Below, piece after piece: positions 50,618 through 59,963 of a stretch of 64,000 nt of DNA. The translations under genes and the position numbers were made by a program. Numbering within the stretch: the first letter of the stretch is position 1; each line of letters opens with the position of its first letter. Origin of the DNA: Aeromicrobium choanae (GTDB taxonomy: Bacteria > Actinomycetota > Actinomycetes > Propionibacteriales > Nocardioidaceae); NCBI RefSeq assembly GCF_900167475.1, contig NZ_LT796768.1, positions 496,001 to 560,000 on the forward strand, in the 5' to 3' direction. The notes under the pieces are model-generated. The model had not been told where the DNA came from. It was given only the letters and a program-made list of their open reading frames with translations, and did no database searches.

Positions 50618-50973
50618 GGCAGCTTCAGGTCGATGGTCGGGCAGTCGCTCCACAGCCGCTCGAGGGCGTAGAACGCACGCTCCTCGGAGTGCTGCACGTG
50701 CACGACGATGTCGCCGTAGTCCATGAGGATCCAGCGCGACTCGCGCTGGCCCTCGCGGCGGATGGTCCGGGCGCCGATCTCGAGCAGCTTCCGCTCGATC
50801 TCGTCCTTCACCGCGTTCATCTGCGGCTGGTTGGCGGCCGAGCACAGCAGGAAGACGTCGGTGATGGCCAGCTGCTCCGAGACGTCGAAGGCGATGATGT
50901 CGGCCGCCTGCTTGTCGGCGGCGGCGAGTGCAGCGGCCCGAGTCAGTTCGATCGCGTGATCGGTGGCGGTCAT
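50614..50973 (-). CDS. rsfS: ribosome silencing factor RsfS
   Basis: A 119-aa RsfS/Iojap protein that binds L14 on the large subunit and blocks subunit joining when nutrients are scarce. Family segments are present: [68 protein letters not shown]. Start overlaps the nadD stop (ATGA) and stop overlaps the phosphatase start, so three genes are tightly coupled. Confidence 0.95.
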   Translation of the reverse strand: MTATDHAIELTRAAALAAADKQAADIIAFDVSEQLAITDVFLLCSAANQPQMNAVKDEIERKLLEIGARTIRREGQRESRWILMDYGDIVVHVQHSEERAFYALERLWSDCPTIDLKLP

Positions 50974-51596
50974 GAGGGGTCCTTCGGTTGGTCGTGCGGT
51001 TGGTAGAGGCCGTGCTTGCCGATGTACTGGACGACGCCGTCCGGCACGAGGTACCAGACGGGCTCGCCGCTGTGCACCCGCGTGCGGCAGTCGGTGGAGC
51101 TGATCGCCAGGGCGGGGATCTCCACGAGGGTGACCCGCTCCCTGGGCAGTCCCTCGAGCGTGGACTCGTCCATCTCGTGCCCGGGACGGGTACAGCCGAC
51201 GAAGTGCGCCAGATCGAACAGCTCGGCGTGGTCGCGCCAGGTCAGGATCGCGGCCATCGCGTCGGCGCCGGTGATGAAGTACAGCTCGTCGTCGGGGTAC
51301 CGCGCGGCGAGGTCGCGCAGGGTGTCGATCGTGTACGTGAGTCCGGGTCGGTCGATGTCGACGCGGCTCACGGTGAAGCGTGGGTTGGCCGCCGTGGCGA
51401 TGACGGTCATGAGGTAGCGGTCCTCGGTGGGCGAGACCTGGCGCTCGGACTTCTGCCAGGGCTGGCCGGTGGGGACGAAGACGACCTCGTCGAGGTCGAA
51501 CCACGACTGCACCTCGCTGGCGGCAACGAGGTGTCCGTGGTGGATGGGATCGAACGTGCCGCCCATCACGCCGATGCGGCGGCGACGGTCGGTCAT
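50970..51596 (-). CDS. nadD: nicotinate-nucleotide adenylyltransferase
   Basis: A 208-aa NadD that adenylates nicotinate mononucleotide in NAD synthesis. The nucleotidyltransferase motifs are clear: [12 protein letters not shown] near residue 12, [10 protein letters not shown] and the C-terminal ISSTDCR (the ISSTxIR signature). Length typical. Stop overlaps rsfS; a 49-aa membrane gene lies two bases upstream and probably starts the transcript. Confidence 0.96.
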   Translation of the reverse strand: MTDRRRRIGVMGGTFDPIHHGHLVAASEVQSWFDLDEVVFVPTGQPWQKSERQVSPTEDRYLMTVIATAANPRFTVSRVDIDRPGLTYTIDTLRDLAARYPDDELYFITGADAMAAILTWRDHAELFDLAHFVGCTRPGHEMDESTLEGLPRERVTLVEIPALAISSTDCRTRVHSGEPVWYLVPDGVVQYIGKHGLYQPHDQPKDPS

Positions 51597-51598
51597 GC

Positions 51599-51748
51599 TC
51601 AGGTGTGCTCGCGACCCAATCCGAAGAGGAAGGTGATGAGCAGCAGCACCAACAGGACTCCGAGGGCGATCCCGCCGACCACCCAGTGGTTGATGGCGGC
51701 CTCGCCGTGTTCAGCCACCTCTTCGGCGGCCAGCATCAGATCGAGCAT
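51599..51748 (-). CDS. 49-aa single-pass membrane protein
   Basis: [20 protein letters not shown] precedes one membrane helix ([24 protein letters not shown]) and a short tail REHT. The frame ends three bases before the nadD start. TAGATT (51756-51761, minus) is 7 nt before the ATG, so this short gene probably heads a leaderless nadD-rsfS-phosphatase transcript. Small membrane proteins are known at this position in related actinobacteria, by my recollection; function unknown. Confidence 0.68.
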   Translation of the reverse strand: MLDLMLAAEEVAEHGEAAINHWVVGGIALGVLLVLLLITFLFGLGREHT

Positions 51749-51761
51749 GGGCGACAATCTA

Positions 51762-53006
51762 TCAGCGCGTCTGACCGGTGCCGGTCACCACGTAGGTGGT
51801 GGTGGTCATCTCGGTCAGTCCCATCGGTCCGCGGGCATGCAGCTTCTGCGTCGAGATGCCGATCTCGGCACCGAATCCGAACTCCCCGCCGTCGGTGAAC
51901 CGGGTGGACGCGTTGACCATGACGGCCGCCGAGTCGACGCCCATGGTGAAGCGGCGGGAGGCCTCCAGCGATCGCGTGACGATGGCCTCGGTGTGGCCCG
52001 AGCTGAAGCGGCGCACGTGGTCGATCGCCTCGTCGACCGAGTCGACCACGCGCGCCGAGATCTGGGCGTCGAGGTACTCGGTGGCGTAGTCGTCGTCGGT
52101 GGCCTCGTCGACGCCGTCGAAGGCACGGAACGCCTGGTCGCCGTGGATCGTGACACCGCGGTGCTGCAGCTCCTTCACCACGCGCGGCAGGAACTCGTCG
52201 GCCACCGCACGGTGCACGAGCAGCGACTCGGCCGCGTTGCACACGCTGTTGCGCTGAGTCTTGGAGTTGAGGACGATGTCGAGCGCCATGTCGAGGTCGG
52301 CTTCGGCGTCGACGTAAACGTGCACGTTGCCGGTGCCGGTCTCGATGACCGGCACGGTGGACTGCTCCACCACCGTGCGGATCAGGCCCGCTCCCCCGCG
52401 GGGGATCACCAGGTCGACGAGACCGCGGGCGGTCATCAGGTCGGTCGACGTGCTGCGGTCCTCGGCGCTGATCGCCTGGATCGCGTCCGCAGGCAGACCC
52501 GTCGAGGCCACGGCCTCTCGCATGATCTCCACGATCACGGCGTTCGAGCGCCGGGCCGAGCGGGAGCCGCGCAGCAGCGACGCGCTGCCGGCCTTGAGGC
52601 AGATCGCCGCGGCGTCGGCCGTGACGTTGGGACGACCCTCGTAGATCATCCCGATGACGCCCATCGGCACGCGGATCTGCTGCAGCTGCAGGCCGTTCGG
52701 CAGGGTGGAGCCGCGCACGACCTCGCCGATCGGGTCGGGCAGCGCGGCGATGTCGCGCACGCCCTGCGCGAAGGCGGCGACGCGGCCGGCGTCGAGGGCC
52801 AGCCGATCGATCACGTTCTCGGGCGTCCCCTCCGCCCGCGCCTCAGCGACGTCGTCGGCGTTCGCGGCGACGATGCGTTCGGTGCCCGCGACGAGCGCCT
52901 CGGCCATCGCGGTCAGTGCCGCGTCCTTGTCCTTGCGCGTCGCGAGTGCCAGGACGCGCGCGGCGTCACGCGCGCGGAGAGCGGCCTCGCGGACCTCGGT
53001 ACCCAT
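51762..53006 (-). CDS. proA: gamma-glutamyl phosphate reductase
   Basis: A 414-aa enzyme converting glutamyl-5-phosphate to glutamate semialdehyde in proline synthesis. Expected motifs: [40 protein letters not shown], and the catalytic Cys in [13 protein letters not shown] near residue 248. Length is normal. TAGACT (53013-53018, minus) lies 6 nt before the ATG, indicating a leaderless transcript. Not in an operon with proB here: proB lies 5.9 kb upstream. Confidence 0.96.
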   Translation of the reverse strand: MGTEVREAALRARDAARVLALATRKDKDAALTAMAEALVAGTERIVAANADDVAEARAEGTPENVIDRLALDAGRVAAFAQGVRDIAALPDPIGEVVRGSTLPNGLQLQQIRVPMGVIGMIYEGRPNVTADAAAICLKAGSASLLRGSRSARRSNAVIVEIMREAVASTGLPADAIQAISAEDRSTSTDLMTARGLVDLVIPRGGAGLIRTVVEQSTVPVIETGTGNVHVYVDAEADLDMALDIVLNSKTQRNSVCNAAESLLVHRAVADEFLPRVVKELQHRGVTIHGDQAFRAFDGVDEATDDDYATEYLDAQISARVVDSVDEAIDHVRRFSSGHTEAIVTRSLEASRRFTMGVDSAAVMVNASTRFTDGGEFGFGAEIGISTQKLHARGPMGLTEMTTTTYVVTGTGQTR

Positions 53007-53012
53007 GCGGTG

Positions 53013-53035
53013 AGTCTAGTTCGACGAATTAGGCT
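53013..53035. promoter_or_regulatory. divergent -10 elements for proA and the FUSC gene
   Basis: Minus-strand TAGACT (53018-53013) is 6 nt before the proA ATG (53006); plus-strand TAGGCT (53030-53035) is 6 nt before the FUSC GTG (53042). Eleven bases separate the two hexamers, so polymerase binding at one would exclude the other. Confidence 0.5.
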
Positions 53036-53041
53036 CGGGGA

Positions 53042-54094
53042 GTGCCGTCCCCCTCGTCGCTCCCGCGCCGCGCGTGGGCTTCGCTGACGGCCTTCGCTCC
53101 CCACGGGGACGCGCACTGGGTCTCGCTGCGCGCCGGCGTCAGCTTCGGCGTCCCCCTGCTCCTGCTCTGGTGGATCGATCGCCTCGATCTCGTCCTGCCG
53201 GCCACCTTCGGCGCGTTCACCGCGCTCTACGGGCGGGCGAACGCCCACCGCCCCCGAGCCGTGATGCAGGCCTCGGCGGGATGCGTGCTCGTGGCCTGCG
53301 TCGCTCTCGGCACCTCGCTGGGCGCCGTGGGCGCCGGTCCGTGGTGGGCCGCCCTCGCGCTCACCGTGGCCTCCGCGCTGGCGATGCTCGCGTCCCTGGC
53401 GTGGGCCTGGCATCCTCCGGGTGCCCTCTTCCCCGTGTTCGCCGTCGGCGCCACGGCCGGCGCGCGCGTGGACGGGAGCGACATCGCGCTGCACGTGGCC
53501 GTGGCCGCCCTGACTGCCGTGCTGGCCATCGTCGTGGGATCCGCGGGTGTGCTCACTCCGGCGCGCCACCGACCCCGGCAGCCGTGGGACGCTCCCCTGC
53601 ACGCCGCCCTCCGGTCGCCGAGGACCGGAGAGGAGGTCGCCCGGGTGGCCCTGGTCGTGGGCCTGGCCGCCGCGGTGGCCACGGCACTCGATCTCGGGCA
53701 CGCCTACTGGGCTGCCGTGGGCGCGGCCGCCGTGTCCTCGGGACCGAGCACCGGCCACCAGGTCCAGCGCGGCCTGCACCGCGCCGTCGGCACGATCGCC
53801 GGCGTGGTCGTCGCCGGCGGCCTGCTGGCCCTCGACCTGCCCGTGCTCGCGACGATTCTCGTGGTGATCGTCCTGCAGATGGTCGCCGAGCTCCTCGTGG
53901 GCCGGAACTACGCGGTCGCCCTCGTCGCCATCACGCCGACGGCGCTGCTCATGGTGAGCCTCGGGTCGACCGTTCCCGCGTCCACGCTCGTGGTGGACCG
54001 GGTGCTCGACACCGTCCTGGGCGTCGCCGTCGGTCTGGCGGTGGTGCTGGCGTGGGACCGCTGGCTCACCCCACGGCAGCGAGGATCTCGCTGA
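53042..54094 (+). CDS. FUSC-family membrane protein
   Basis: A 350-aa integral membrane protein with about ten hydrophobic segments in two halves. The region LDLGHAYWAAVGAAAVSSGPSTGHQVQRGLHRAVGTIAGVVVAGGLL is typical of FUSC (fusaric acid resistance/aromatic acid exporter-like) proteins. GTG start is 6 nt after TAGGCT. Its last 29 bases overlap the end of the convergent serine hydrolase gene. It is one of four genes separating proA from proB. Substrate unknown. Confidence 0.82.
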   Translation: MPSPSSLPRRAWASLTAFAPHGDAHWVSLRAGVSFGVPLLLLWWIDRLDLVLPATFGAFTALYGRANAHRPRAVMQASAGCVLVACVALGTSLGAVGAGPWWAALALTVASALAMLASLAWAWHPPGALFPVFAVGATAGARVDGSDIALHVAVAALTAVLAIVVGSAGVLTPARHRPRQPWDAPLHAALRSPRTGEEVARVALVVGLAAAVATALDLGHAYWAAVGAAAVSSGPSTGHQVQRGLHRAVGTIAGVVVAGGLLALDLPVLATILVVIVLQMVAELLVGRNYAVALVAITPTALLMVSLGSTVPASTLVVDRVLDTVLGVAVGLAVVLAWDRWLTPRQRGSR

Positions 54095-55202
54095 CGTAGC
54101 CCGCCGAGCGCTCCGAGCCGATGATGCCCGGCGCCATCTTGTTCATGACGTAGGAGATCGTCAGGCCCCGGTCGGGGAACATCACGGTCAGCGACCCGCC
54201 CCAGCCGCCCCAGAAGCAGATCCGCTCGTCGGGGATGTAGGGCAGCGTCTCCGGCTCGGGCAGCGCGAACCCGATGCCGAACCGCAGGGGCACGCCGAGG
54301 ACGAGGTCCACGTTCCGCGACTGCTCGCGGAAGATGAGGTCGATGGTCGACTTCGACAGCAGCCGGACCCCGTCCACCTCTCCCCCGCGCGAGACCACGG
54401 AGAACGTCCGTGCCAGCGCCCGGGCGTTCGTGTGCCCGTTGAGGGCACCGAGCTCGGCCCGGCGCCACGCGATCGTGTTCGCGGCGGCCGCGTCCGCGAT
54501 CGGGCCCATGAAGGTGCGGGCCATCGGCGACTCGAGGTCGATCTGCGAGAAGTCGATCGGCAGCGGCGGCGGCGGCACGATCTCGGCGATGCGGTCGTCG
54601 TCCTGCTCCTTCTCGCCGATCTGCAGGTCGGTGCCGAGCGGCCCGGCGATCTCCTCGGCGACGTACTGCGTCAGGGTCCTGCCGGTCACCCGACGGACGA
54701 TCTCGCCGAGCAGGTGACCCTGGTTCATCGCGTGGTAGCCCGAGGCCGTGCCCGGCTCCCACCACGGGGCCTGGGCGGCCAGCCGCGCGGTGGACTCCTC
54801 ACGGTCGTACATGTCCTCCACGACGAAGGGCTGGTCCCAGCCCGAGACGCCCGAGGTGTGCGACATGACGTGGCGCACCAGCACGTCCTCCTTGCCGTTC
54901 TTGGCGAACTCGGGCCAGTAGGTGGCCACCGGCTCGTCCACGTCGACGAGCCCGCGCTCGACGAGCGTCAGCATCGCCAGGGCCGTCACCTCCTTGGTGG
55001 TCGACCAGACGTTGACGATCGTGTCCCGGTCCCACGCGCGGGTGCGGGCGACGTCGGCGTGGCCTCCCCACACGTCGACGAGCGTCTCGCCGGCGAGGTC
55101 GACCGCGATCGCGGCGCCGAGCTCCTCGCCCGACTCCAGGTTCGCGGCGAAGACCTCGCGCAGCCGGTCGAATCGGGGATCGGCGTCTCCGTGAACGGTC
55201 AT
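54066..55202 (-). CDS. serine hydrolase / beta-lactamase-family (class C-like)
   Basis: A 378-aa penicillin-binding-protein-like hydrolase. SxxK is STTK (in VNVWSTTKEV near residue 67), YxN is YHAMN near residue 157, and HTSGVSGW is the usual loop. No signal peptide, so likely a cytosolic esterase of the EstB type rather than a secreted beta-lactamase. Start MTVHGD is supported by GAAGGAG 7 nt upstream. Third of the genes inserted between proA and proB. Confidence 0.85.
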   Translation of the reverse strand: MTVHGDADPRFDRLREVFAANLESGEELGAAIAVDLAGETLVDVWGGHADVARTRAWDRDTIVNVWSTTKEVTALAMLTLVERGLVDVDEPVATYWPEFAKNGKEDVLVRHVMSHTSGVSGWDQPFVVEDMYDREESTARLAAQAPWWEPGTASGYHAMNQGHLLGEIVRRVTGRTLTQYVAEEIAGPLGTDLQIGEKEQDDDRIAEIVPPPPLPIDFSQIDLESPMARTFMGPIADAAAANTIAWRRAELGALNGHTNARALARTFSVVSRGGEVDGVRLLSKSTIDLIFREQSRNVDLVLGVPLRFGIGFALPEPETLPYIPDERICFWGGWGGSLTVMFPDRGLTISYVMNKMAPGIIGSERSAGYVSEILAAVG

Positions 55203-55221
55203 GTCTCTCTCCTTCATCCGG

Positions 55222-55770
55222 TCACCCGAGGAGGGCGACGAAAACTCGGTACGCCGCATCGGCGTCGGGGGCTGCCCCGGTGATGAGGTCGGCGTAGATG
55301 AACGACTCCGCGATGCGGACGACGACGAACGCCAGGGCCTCCGGCGCCAGGTCGACCGGCCCCGGCGGCTCGCTCGCGATCAGCCCGCTCACGAGCGCGA
55401 GCATGCGGCCCTGCGTCGGCAGCTCGGCGGTGGTGAGGATCCGCAGGGCCCGCGCCGGGTCGCGGTGCAGGAACTCCCGGAACCACGGCTCGTCGATCAG
55501 CATCCGCACGTAGGCCCGCAGGACGCGAGCGGCCCGGTGCCGCGTGCCGGGCGGATACGCCTCGATGCAGGCAGGCCAGGCCAGCGTCTCGGTGGTCGCC
55601 CAGAGCGCCTCGGCGATCAGGCGGTCGCGGCGGCCCACGCGACGGAAGACGGTGCTGCGGTCCACCCCGACCTCGGCCGCGACGCGTCCCACGTCCACGG
55701 GCTCGCCGGCGATCAGTGCGTGCCGGGCCGCGCGCACGATGGCCTGCGTCGTGTGATCCACGTCACGCAT
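55222..55770 (-). CDS. TetR-family regulator (QsdR-like)
   Basis: A 182-aa regulator. The N-terminal HTH is QAIVRAARHALIAGEPVDVGRVAAEVGVDRSTVFRRVGRRDRLIAEALW near residues 7-55. The C-terminal region (YVRMLIDEPWFREFLHRDPARALRILTT) matches the QsdR-type ligand domain. Start MRDVDH is chosen as the closest to the HTH; the frame opens nine codons earlier. It lies 48 bases downstream of the 996-aa gene and 19 bases upstream of the serine hydrolase, which it may regulate. Confidence 0.85.
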   Translation of the reverse strand: MRDVDHTTQAIVRAARHALIAGEPVDVGRVAAEVGVDRSTVFRRVGRRDRLIAEALWATTETLAWPACIEAYPPGTRHRAARVLRAYVRMLIDEPWFREFLHRDPARALRILTTAELPTQGRMLALVSGLIASEPPGPVDLAPEALAFVVVRIAESFIYADLITGAAPDADAAYRVFVALLG

Positions 55771-55792
55771 CCTGCCCGAAACTCGACGTCCG

Positions 55793-55817
55793 TGCAATGT
55801 TTTTCAGATTTGTTGCA
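55793..55817. promoter_or_regulatory. weak dyad upstream of the TetR gene
   Basis: TGCAA (55793-55797) and TTGCA (55813-55817) form a dyad with a 15-base, AT-rich centre containing TTTTT. This is the only AT-rich sequence in the gap and is a candidate operator for the TetR regulator. Evidence is weak. Confidence 0.3.
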
Positions 55818-58808
55818 TCAGGCCGGTGGCAGCGGCACCGCCAGCGCCGGGTCCGTCGGCGGCACGTGCACCGGCTCGCCCGTCCACCGCGCGATGGCCG
55901 CCCGGTACTCCGGCGAGTGCTGGTACCCGCCGTGGGTCATCACGAGCGATCCCGGATCCCCCGACCCGCTGGGGCGCACCTCGAGCGTGGGCCTGTCGTA
56001 GACGGGGTGGTCGCGGTCGGAGTACACCCGGTACCCGAGGGGATCGCCGCGCCGGAACAGGTTCACCCAGTGGTCGGGCCTGGCCAGCAGGAACCTCAGG
56101 CCGGTGCCTGCCGGCGTTCCGTGCGGTCGGCTGTCGGGGACGTCCGGCCAGGCCGCCCGCAGCCGCGTCGGGCCTGACGTGGGCACGTAGCCGAGCGCGT
56201 CGGGTCCTGCGGCCGCCGGGAAGACGCGCCCGTAGATCGCCCGCACCTGGCTGCCGTAGGTGAGCAGCCTCAGCTGCTTCGCCCGGCCGTTGAGCCGGCA
56301 CGCGACCGCGACGCAGATCAGCGAGCCCTGGCTGTGTCCCGACAGCACCACGGCACGCGTGGGGTCGTCCCCGAGTGCCCAGCGCGCCCGCGCCGTGATC
56401 TCGGGGACCACGCGCTCGGCGTAGCAGGGCGGAGCGAAGGGGTGGGCCGCCCTGGGCCAGAAGGTGGTGACGTCCCAGAGGATGCCCACGTTGCGGCGCG
56501 CCGTGGGCGAGCGTCGCACCCGGGCGCCGGCCATCATCAGCCCGATGCTGCCCAGCAGGGCGATGTACAGCGAGATCGTCGCGACGTCCCGCAGTCCCGG
56601 GTACACCGACCACGGAGCACGACCGCCCGACGAGAGGGCCAGCGTCGTCAGCGCCAGTGCCGTCGTCAGCGTGCCCGAGCCGTCGAGCAGGCGCTCGGCC
56701 CGGTGGGCCAGGCCGGCCGCGACGCGAGCGTCCGTGACACCGTCGCGGTCCTGCGAGGGGACCTCGGGACTGTCACCACCGACGAGCTCGCGGATCGCCG
56801 GTGCGGCCTTCGTCCGGTACAGGACGACCATCGCCGCGGTCAGGAGCCCACCGAGGACGAGCATCGACGACAGCATCAGCGGGGTCCACACCAGCACCTG
56901 CGGCACGACGATCGGCGTCTGCGGCGGATCGTTGACCTTGAGCGCCACCCTGCCGTCGGCCGCCACGACGCGCAGGCACGGCACCAGGGCCCGGTCGAGG
57001 ATGCACGAGGGCGACACGTCGAGCGCACCCGCCGTGCGGAAGCCCTTGGACTCGCCGGTGCACGGCTCCTGCGCGGGGTAGGCGGGATCGTCGCCGCGAC
57101 CGAAGCAGGACCCGACCAGCTGCACGGTGGTGGTCCCCGGCGGCAGCAGCAGCACCGCCTTGTCGACCATGGTCGACGCCGTCGCGTACGACGCCACCCC
57201 GTCGCTCTCGCGCGCGAGCGCGTCGGTCCGGACCGTGCCGTGGGTGACCCGCACGGCGCCGTTCTCCAGGACCACCCGGGCGCCGTCGAGCCGGACGTCT
57301 CCGGCGGCGACGAGCCGCGGCTCGCCCTGCGCCGACACCGGCGACCGCTCGTTCCGGACGGTGATGAGGTCGGCCACGGTCTGCGAGTCGCCGTTGAGGA
57401 AGTTCGCCGCGGCGACCGCGCCCGCGGACGTGAACAGCAGCGCCACCATCGTGGCGGCGCCCAGCATCACGGACGCGCCCGCGCCACCCCACGCGACGCA
57501 CCGGTTCCCGGCCAGCCGGCTGCGATTGCGATGGAACAGCAGCAGCAGCCCCCACGCCGCGAGGGTCTCCACCGCCAGCCACCCGGCCGGGACGAACCAG
57601 CCCGACACCACCAGCGCGAACACCCCGAGCACCACCAGGAAGGTCCACCGCAGCCGCACGCGGCCGCCGACGAACACGATGACGTGGACGACGGTGAGCA
57701 GGACGAAGAGCCCGATGAACCACAGGTTCGAGCCGTACCAGGCGAGCTCCTGCTGGGTGAACGAGAGCTCCGCGGTCCACAGCGCCGCCAGGTGCGCCGC
57801 GACCACGCCCAGTGCCGTCCACGCGAGGGCGTCCAGCGGCAGGCGGCGCATCAGGCGGCCGGGACCGGTCCACGGGAACACGCGGCGCGTGAGCCGGCCC
57901 AGGTGCGGCTCGTCGCGGTACTCGAGGTCGTCCTCGTCGACCGTCATGGTCCGCAGCACGACCAGCGCCATGATGAGAGCCGCCGCCGACGTCGTCGGCC
58001 ACAGCCATCCCCCGCCGCCACGCACGAGCATGTGGATCCCGGTGTAGAGCACGACCGTGCTCAGCGCGGCCGCGATGTGCAGCCGCTGCAGGCGTCGCGT
58101 GCGCTGCTCGCCGCGCCACATCAGCGGGTGCTCCAGGATGCTGGCGCGCGACTGGTCGCGGTCGGCGTCGGTCATCGTGACCTCGGACTCGTGCACCGCC
58201 GCCTCGTACCGCGCCAGGCTCTGGAACGACAGGGCGACGAGCGCCAGCAGGGCGCCGAGCGGCACCAGCGACATCACGGCGATGCGGGCGCCCGCGGACA
58301 GTCCGGCGATCCGGTCCATCCAGTCGGGCAGCACCGGGCACGCGATGGCGTTCGCCCGGAAGCACTGCCACGCGACGAGGTCGATCGCGATGAAGCTCAC
58401 GGTGAGCATCGCGATCACCGTGAGGATCACGGCGCTGAGCCGGACCGCGCGCATGCCCCACCGGGCCTGCCCGCTGTCCTCGCCGGCCTGCGTCCGCGCC
58501 CAGAACGCGAGGTTGACGAGGGCGAACGGCAGCAGCACGAGCCACAGCACGCGGGTCACCCAGCCCAGCACCCCGCGAACGCCCGAGGTCAGCTCGCCCC
58601 ACGAGTACGCCTCGAGCGACAGGCCGGCCGGCAGGGTGCGCAGCGGCGGGTGGGCGCCGTCGGCGATCCGGTAGAAACCGGTGAGCCGGTCGCCGGCCAC
58701 CTGGACGACGTCCTCGGGCGCGACGCCCAGCATCGAGTCGGTCGGCGTGCCCCGGACGCCGTGCACCCGCAGCTCCATGACGACCTTGCTGGCGTGCTGA
58801 CCGGGCAT
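55818..58808 (-). CDS. large membrane protein with a lipase-like C-terminal domain
   Basis: A 996-aa polytopic membrane protein. The N-terminus begins MELRVHGVRGTP near residue 11, reminiscent of alpha/beta hydrolases. About ten to twelve helices follow between residues 80 and 660, with one extracytoplasmic loop (residues about 475-610) rich in Cys (GSCFGRG, EPCTGES, SPSCIL, VPCLRV). The C-terminal 250 residues carry a serine-hydrolase elbow VVLSGHSQGSLIC near residue 827 and a late His (MTHGGYQHSPEY). GGGGAGG precedes the ATG. The N-terminal VHGVRG and C-terminal parts may fold into one split hydrolase. Substrate unknown. Confidence 0.72.
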   Translation of the reverse strand: MPGQHASKVVMELRVHGVRGTPTDSMLGVAPEDVVQVAGDRLTGFYRIADGAHPPLRTLPAGLSLEAYSWGELTSGVRGVLGWVTRVLWLVLLPFALVNLAFWARTQAGEDSGQARWGMRAVRLSAVILTVIAMLTVSFIAIDLVAWQCFRANAIACPVLPDWMDRIAGLSAGARIAVMSLVPLGALLALVALSFQSLARYEAAVHESEVTMTDADRDQSRASILEHPLMWRGEQRTRRLQRLHIAAALSTVVLYTGIHMLVRGGGGWLWPTTSAAALIMALVVLRTMTVDEDDLEYRDEPHLGRLTRRVFPWTGPGRLMRRLPLDALAWTALGVVAAHLAALWTAELSFTQQELAWYGSNLWFIGLFVLLTVVHVIVFVGGRVRLRWTFLVVLGVFALVVSGWFVPAGWLAVETLAAWGLLLLFHRNRSRLAGNRCVAWGGAGASVMLGAATMVALLFTSAGAVAAANFLNGDSQTVADLITVRNERSPVSAQGEPRLVAAGDVRLDGARVVLENGAVRVTHGTVRTDALARESDGVASYATASTMVDKAVLLLPPGTTTVQLVGSCFGRGDDPAYPAQEPCTGESKGFRTAGALDVSPSCILDRALVPCLRVVAADGRVALKVNDPPQTPIVVPQVLVWTPLMLSSMLVLGGLLTAAMVVLYRTKAAPAIRELVGGDSPEVPSQDRDGVTDARVAAGLAHRAERLLDGSGTLTTALALTTLALSSGGRAPWSVYPGLRDVATISLYIALLGSIGLMMAGARVRRSPTARRNVGILWDVTTFWPRAAHPFAPPCYAERVVPEITARARWALGDDPTRAVVLSGHSQGSLICVAVACRLNGRAKQLRLLTYGSQVRAIYGRVFPAAAGPDALGYVPTSGPTRLRAAWPDVPDSRPHGTPAGTGLRFLLARPDHWVNLFRRGDPLGYRVYSDRDHPVYDRPTLEVRPSGSGDPGSLVMTHGGYQHSPEYRAAIARWTGEPVHVPPTDPALAVPLPPA

Positions 58809-58823
58809 GACCGACCTCCCCTT

Positions 58824-58838
58824 GGTGACCGTGTCACC
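58824..58838. promoter_or_regulatory. perfect 15-base dyad upstream of the 996-aa gene
   Basis: GGTGAC-CGT-GTCACC lies 16 bases before the start codon of the 996-aa gene and overlaps its expected leader, in the gap to proB. It may be an operator or the core of a terminator for proB. No T run follows. Confidence 0.35.
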
Positions 58839-58877
58839 CCTGGAGAGACCGTGGCAAGTGCCCGTGATGCGTCAGGG

Positions 58878-59963
58878 TCAGGACATGAGGATGAGGTCGT
58901 CGCGGTGGATGACCTCGCGCTCGCGCTCGGGACCGAGCTCGGCCGCCAGGTCCGCGGTGGAGCGACCCAGCATCTCGGGCAGCTCGTCGCTGTCGAAGTT
59001 GACCAGCCCTCGGGCGATCACGACGCGCTCGGGGTCGACCACGTCGACCGGGTCGCCGGCGGCGAAGTCGCCCTCGACGGCGACGATCCCGGCAGCCAAC
59101 AGGGAGGCGCCCCGCTCGACCAGGGCACGTCGCGCACCCGCGTCGAGCACGAGACGCCCGCGGGTCTCGCTGGCGTGCGCCAGCCACATGAGCCGAGCGG
59201 CCCGGCGCTTGCCGGTGGGCGTGAACAGGGTGCCGACGGGCTCGCCCTCCACGGCCTCCACCGCACGGGCCGCCGAGGTGAGCCGCACGGGGATGCCGGC
59301 CGCCGTGGCGATCCGTGCGGCCTCGAGCTTGGTCACCATGCCGCCCGTGCCGACGGCCGATCCGACCCGGGCCACGTCGATGCCGGCCAGGTCGGCCTCG
59401 GACCGCACCTCGCGGATGGGCTGGGAGTCGGGCAGGTCGGGATGACCGGTGTAGAGGCCGTCGACGTCCGACAGCAGGAGCAGCTCGTCGGCGTGCACCA
59501 GGTGCGCCACGAGCGCGGCGAGCCGGTCGTTGTCGCCGAAGCGGATCTCGGACGTGGCCACGGTGTCGTTCTCGTTGACCACCGGCACCACCCCGAGCTC
59601 GAGGAGCTTCGCGAAGGTCTGGTGGGCGTTCCGGTAGTGGCTGCGACGGCTGACGTCGTCGACCGTGAGCAGCACCTGGCCCACCACGAGCCCGGCCGCG
59701 GCGAAGGACTCGGAGTAGTGCGCGATGAGCGCGCGCTGGCCCACGGCGGCCGCGGCCTGCTGCGTGGGCAGGTCGCGGGGACGGCGGGCCAGGTTCAGCG
59801 GCCCGAGGCCCGCGGCGATGGCGCCCGACGACACCAGGACGACCTCGTCACCGCGCGCCCGCACGGTGACGACGGCGTCGACCACCGTGCCGATGCGGTC
59901 GGGGTCGAGATGACCGTCGGGGGTGGTCAGCGACGAGGAGCCGACCTTGACGACGACCCTCAC
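58878..59963 (-). CDS. proB: glutamate 5-kinase
   Basis: A 361-aa kinase with a C-terminal PUA domain. Visible motifs: [10 protein letters not shown] at the N-terminus, [41 protein letters not shown], and the nucleotide-binding [24 protein letters not shown] segments appear after residue 270 ([33 protein letters not shown]). GTG start overlaps the obgE stop (GTGA), so the two are coupled. Catalyses the first step of proline synthesis. Confidence 0.96.
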   Translation of the reverse strand: MRVVVKVGSSSLTTPDGHLDPDRIGTVVDAVVTVRARGDEVVLVSSGAIAAGLGPLNLARRPRDLPTQQAAAAVGQRALIAHYSESFAAAGLVVGQVLLTVDDVSRRSHYRNAHQTFAKLLELGVVPVVNENDTVATSEIRFGDNDRLAALVAHLVHADELLLLSDVDGLYTGHPDLPDSQPIREVRSEADLAGIDVARVGSAVGTGGMVTKLEAARIATAAGIPVRLTSAARAVEAVEGEPVGTLFTPTGKRRAARLMWLAHASETRGRLVLDAGARRALVERGASLLAAGIVAVEGDFAAGDPVDVVDPERVVIARGLVNFDSDELPEMLGRSTADLAAELGPEREREVIHRDDLILMS

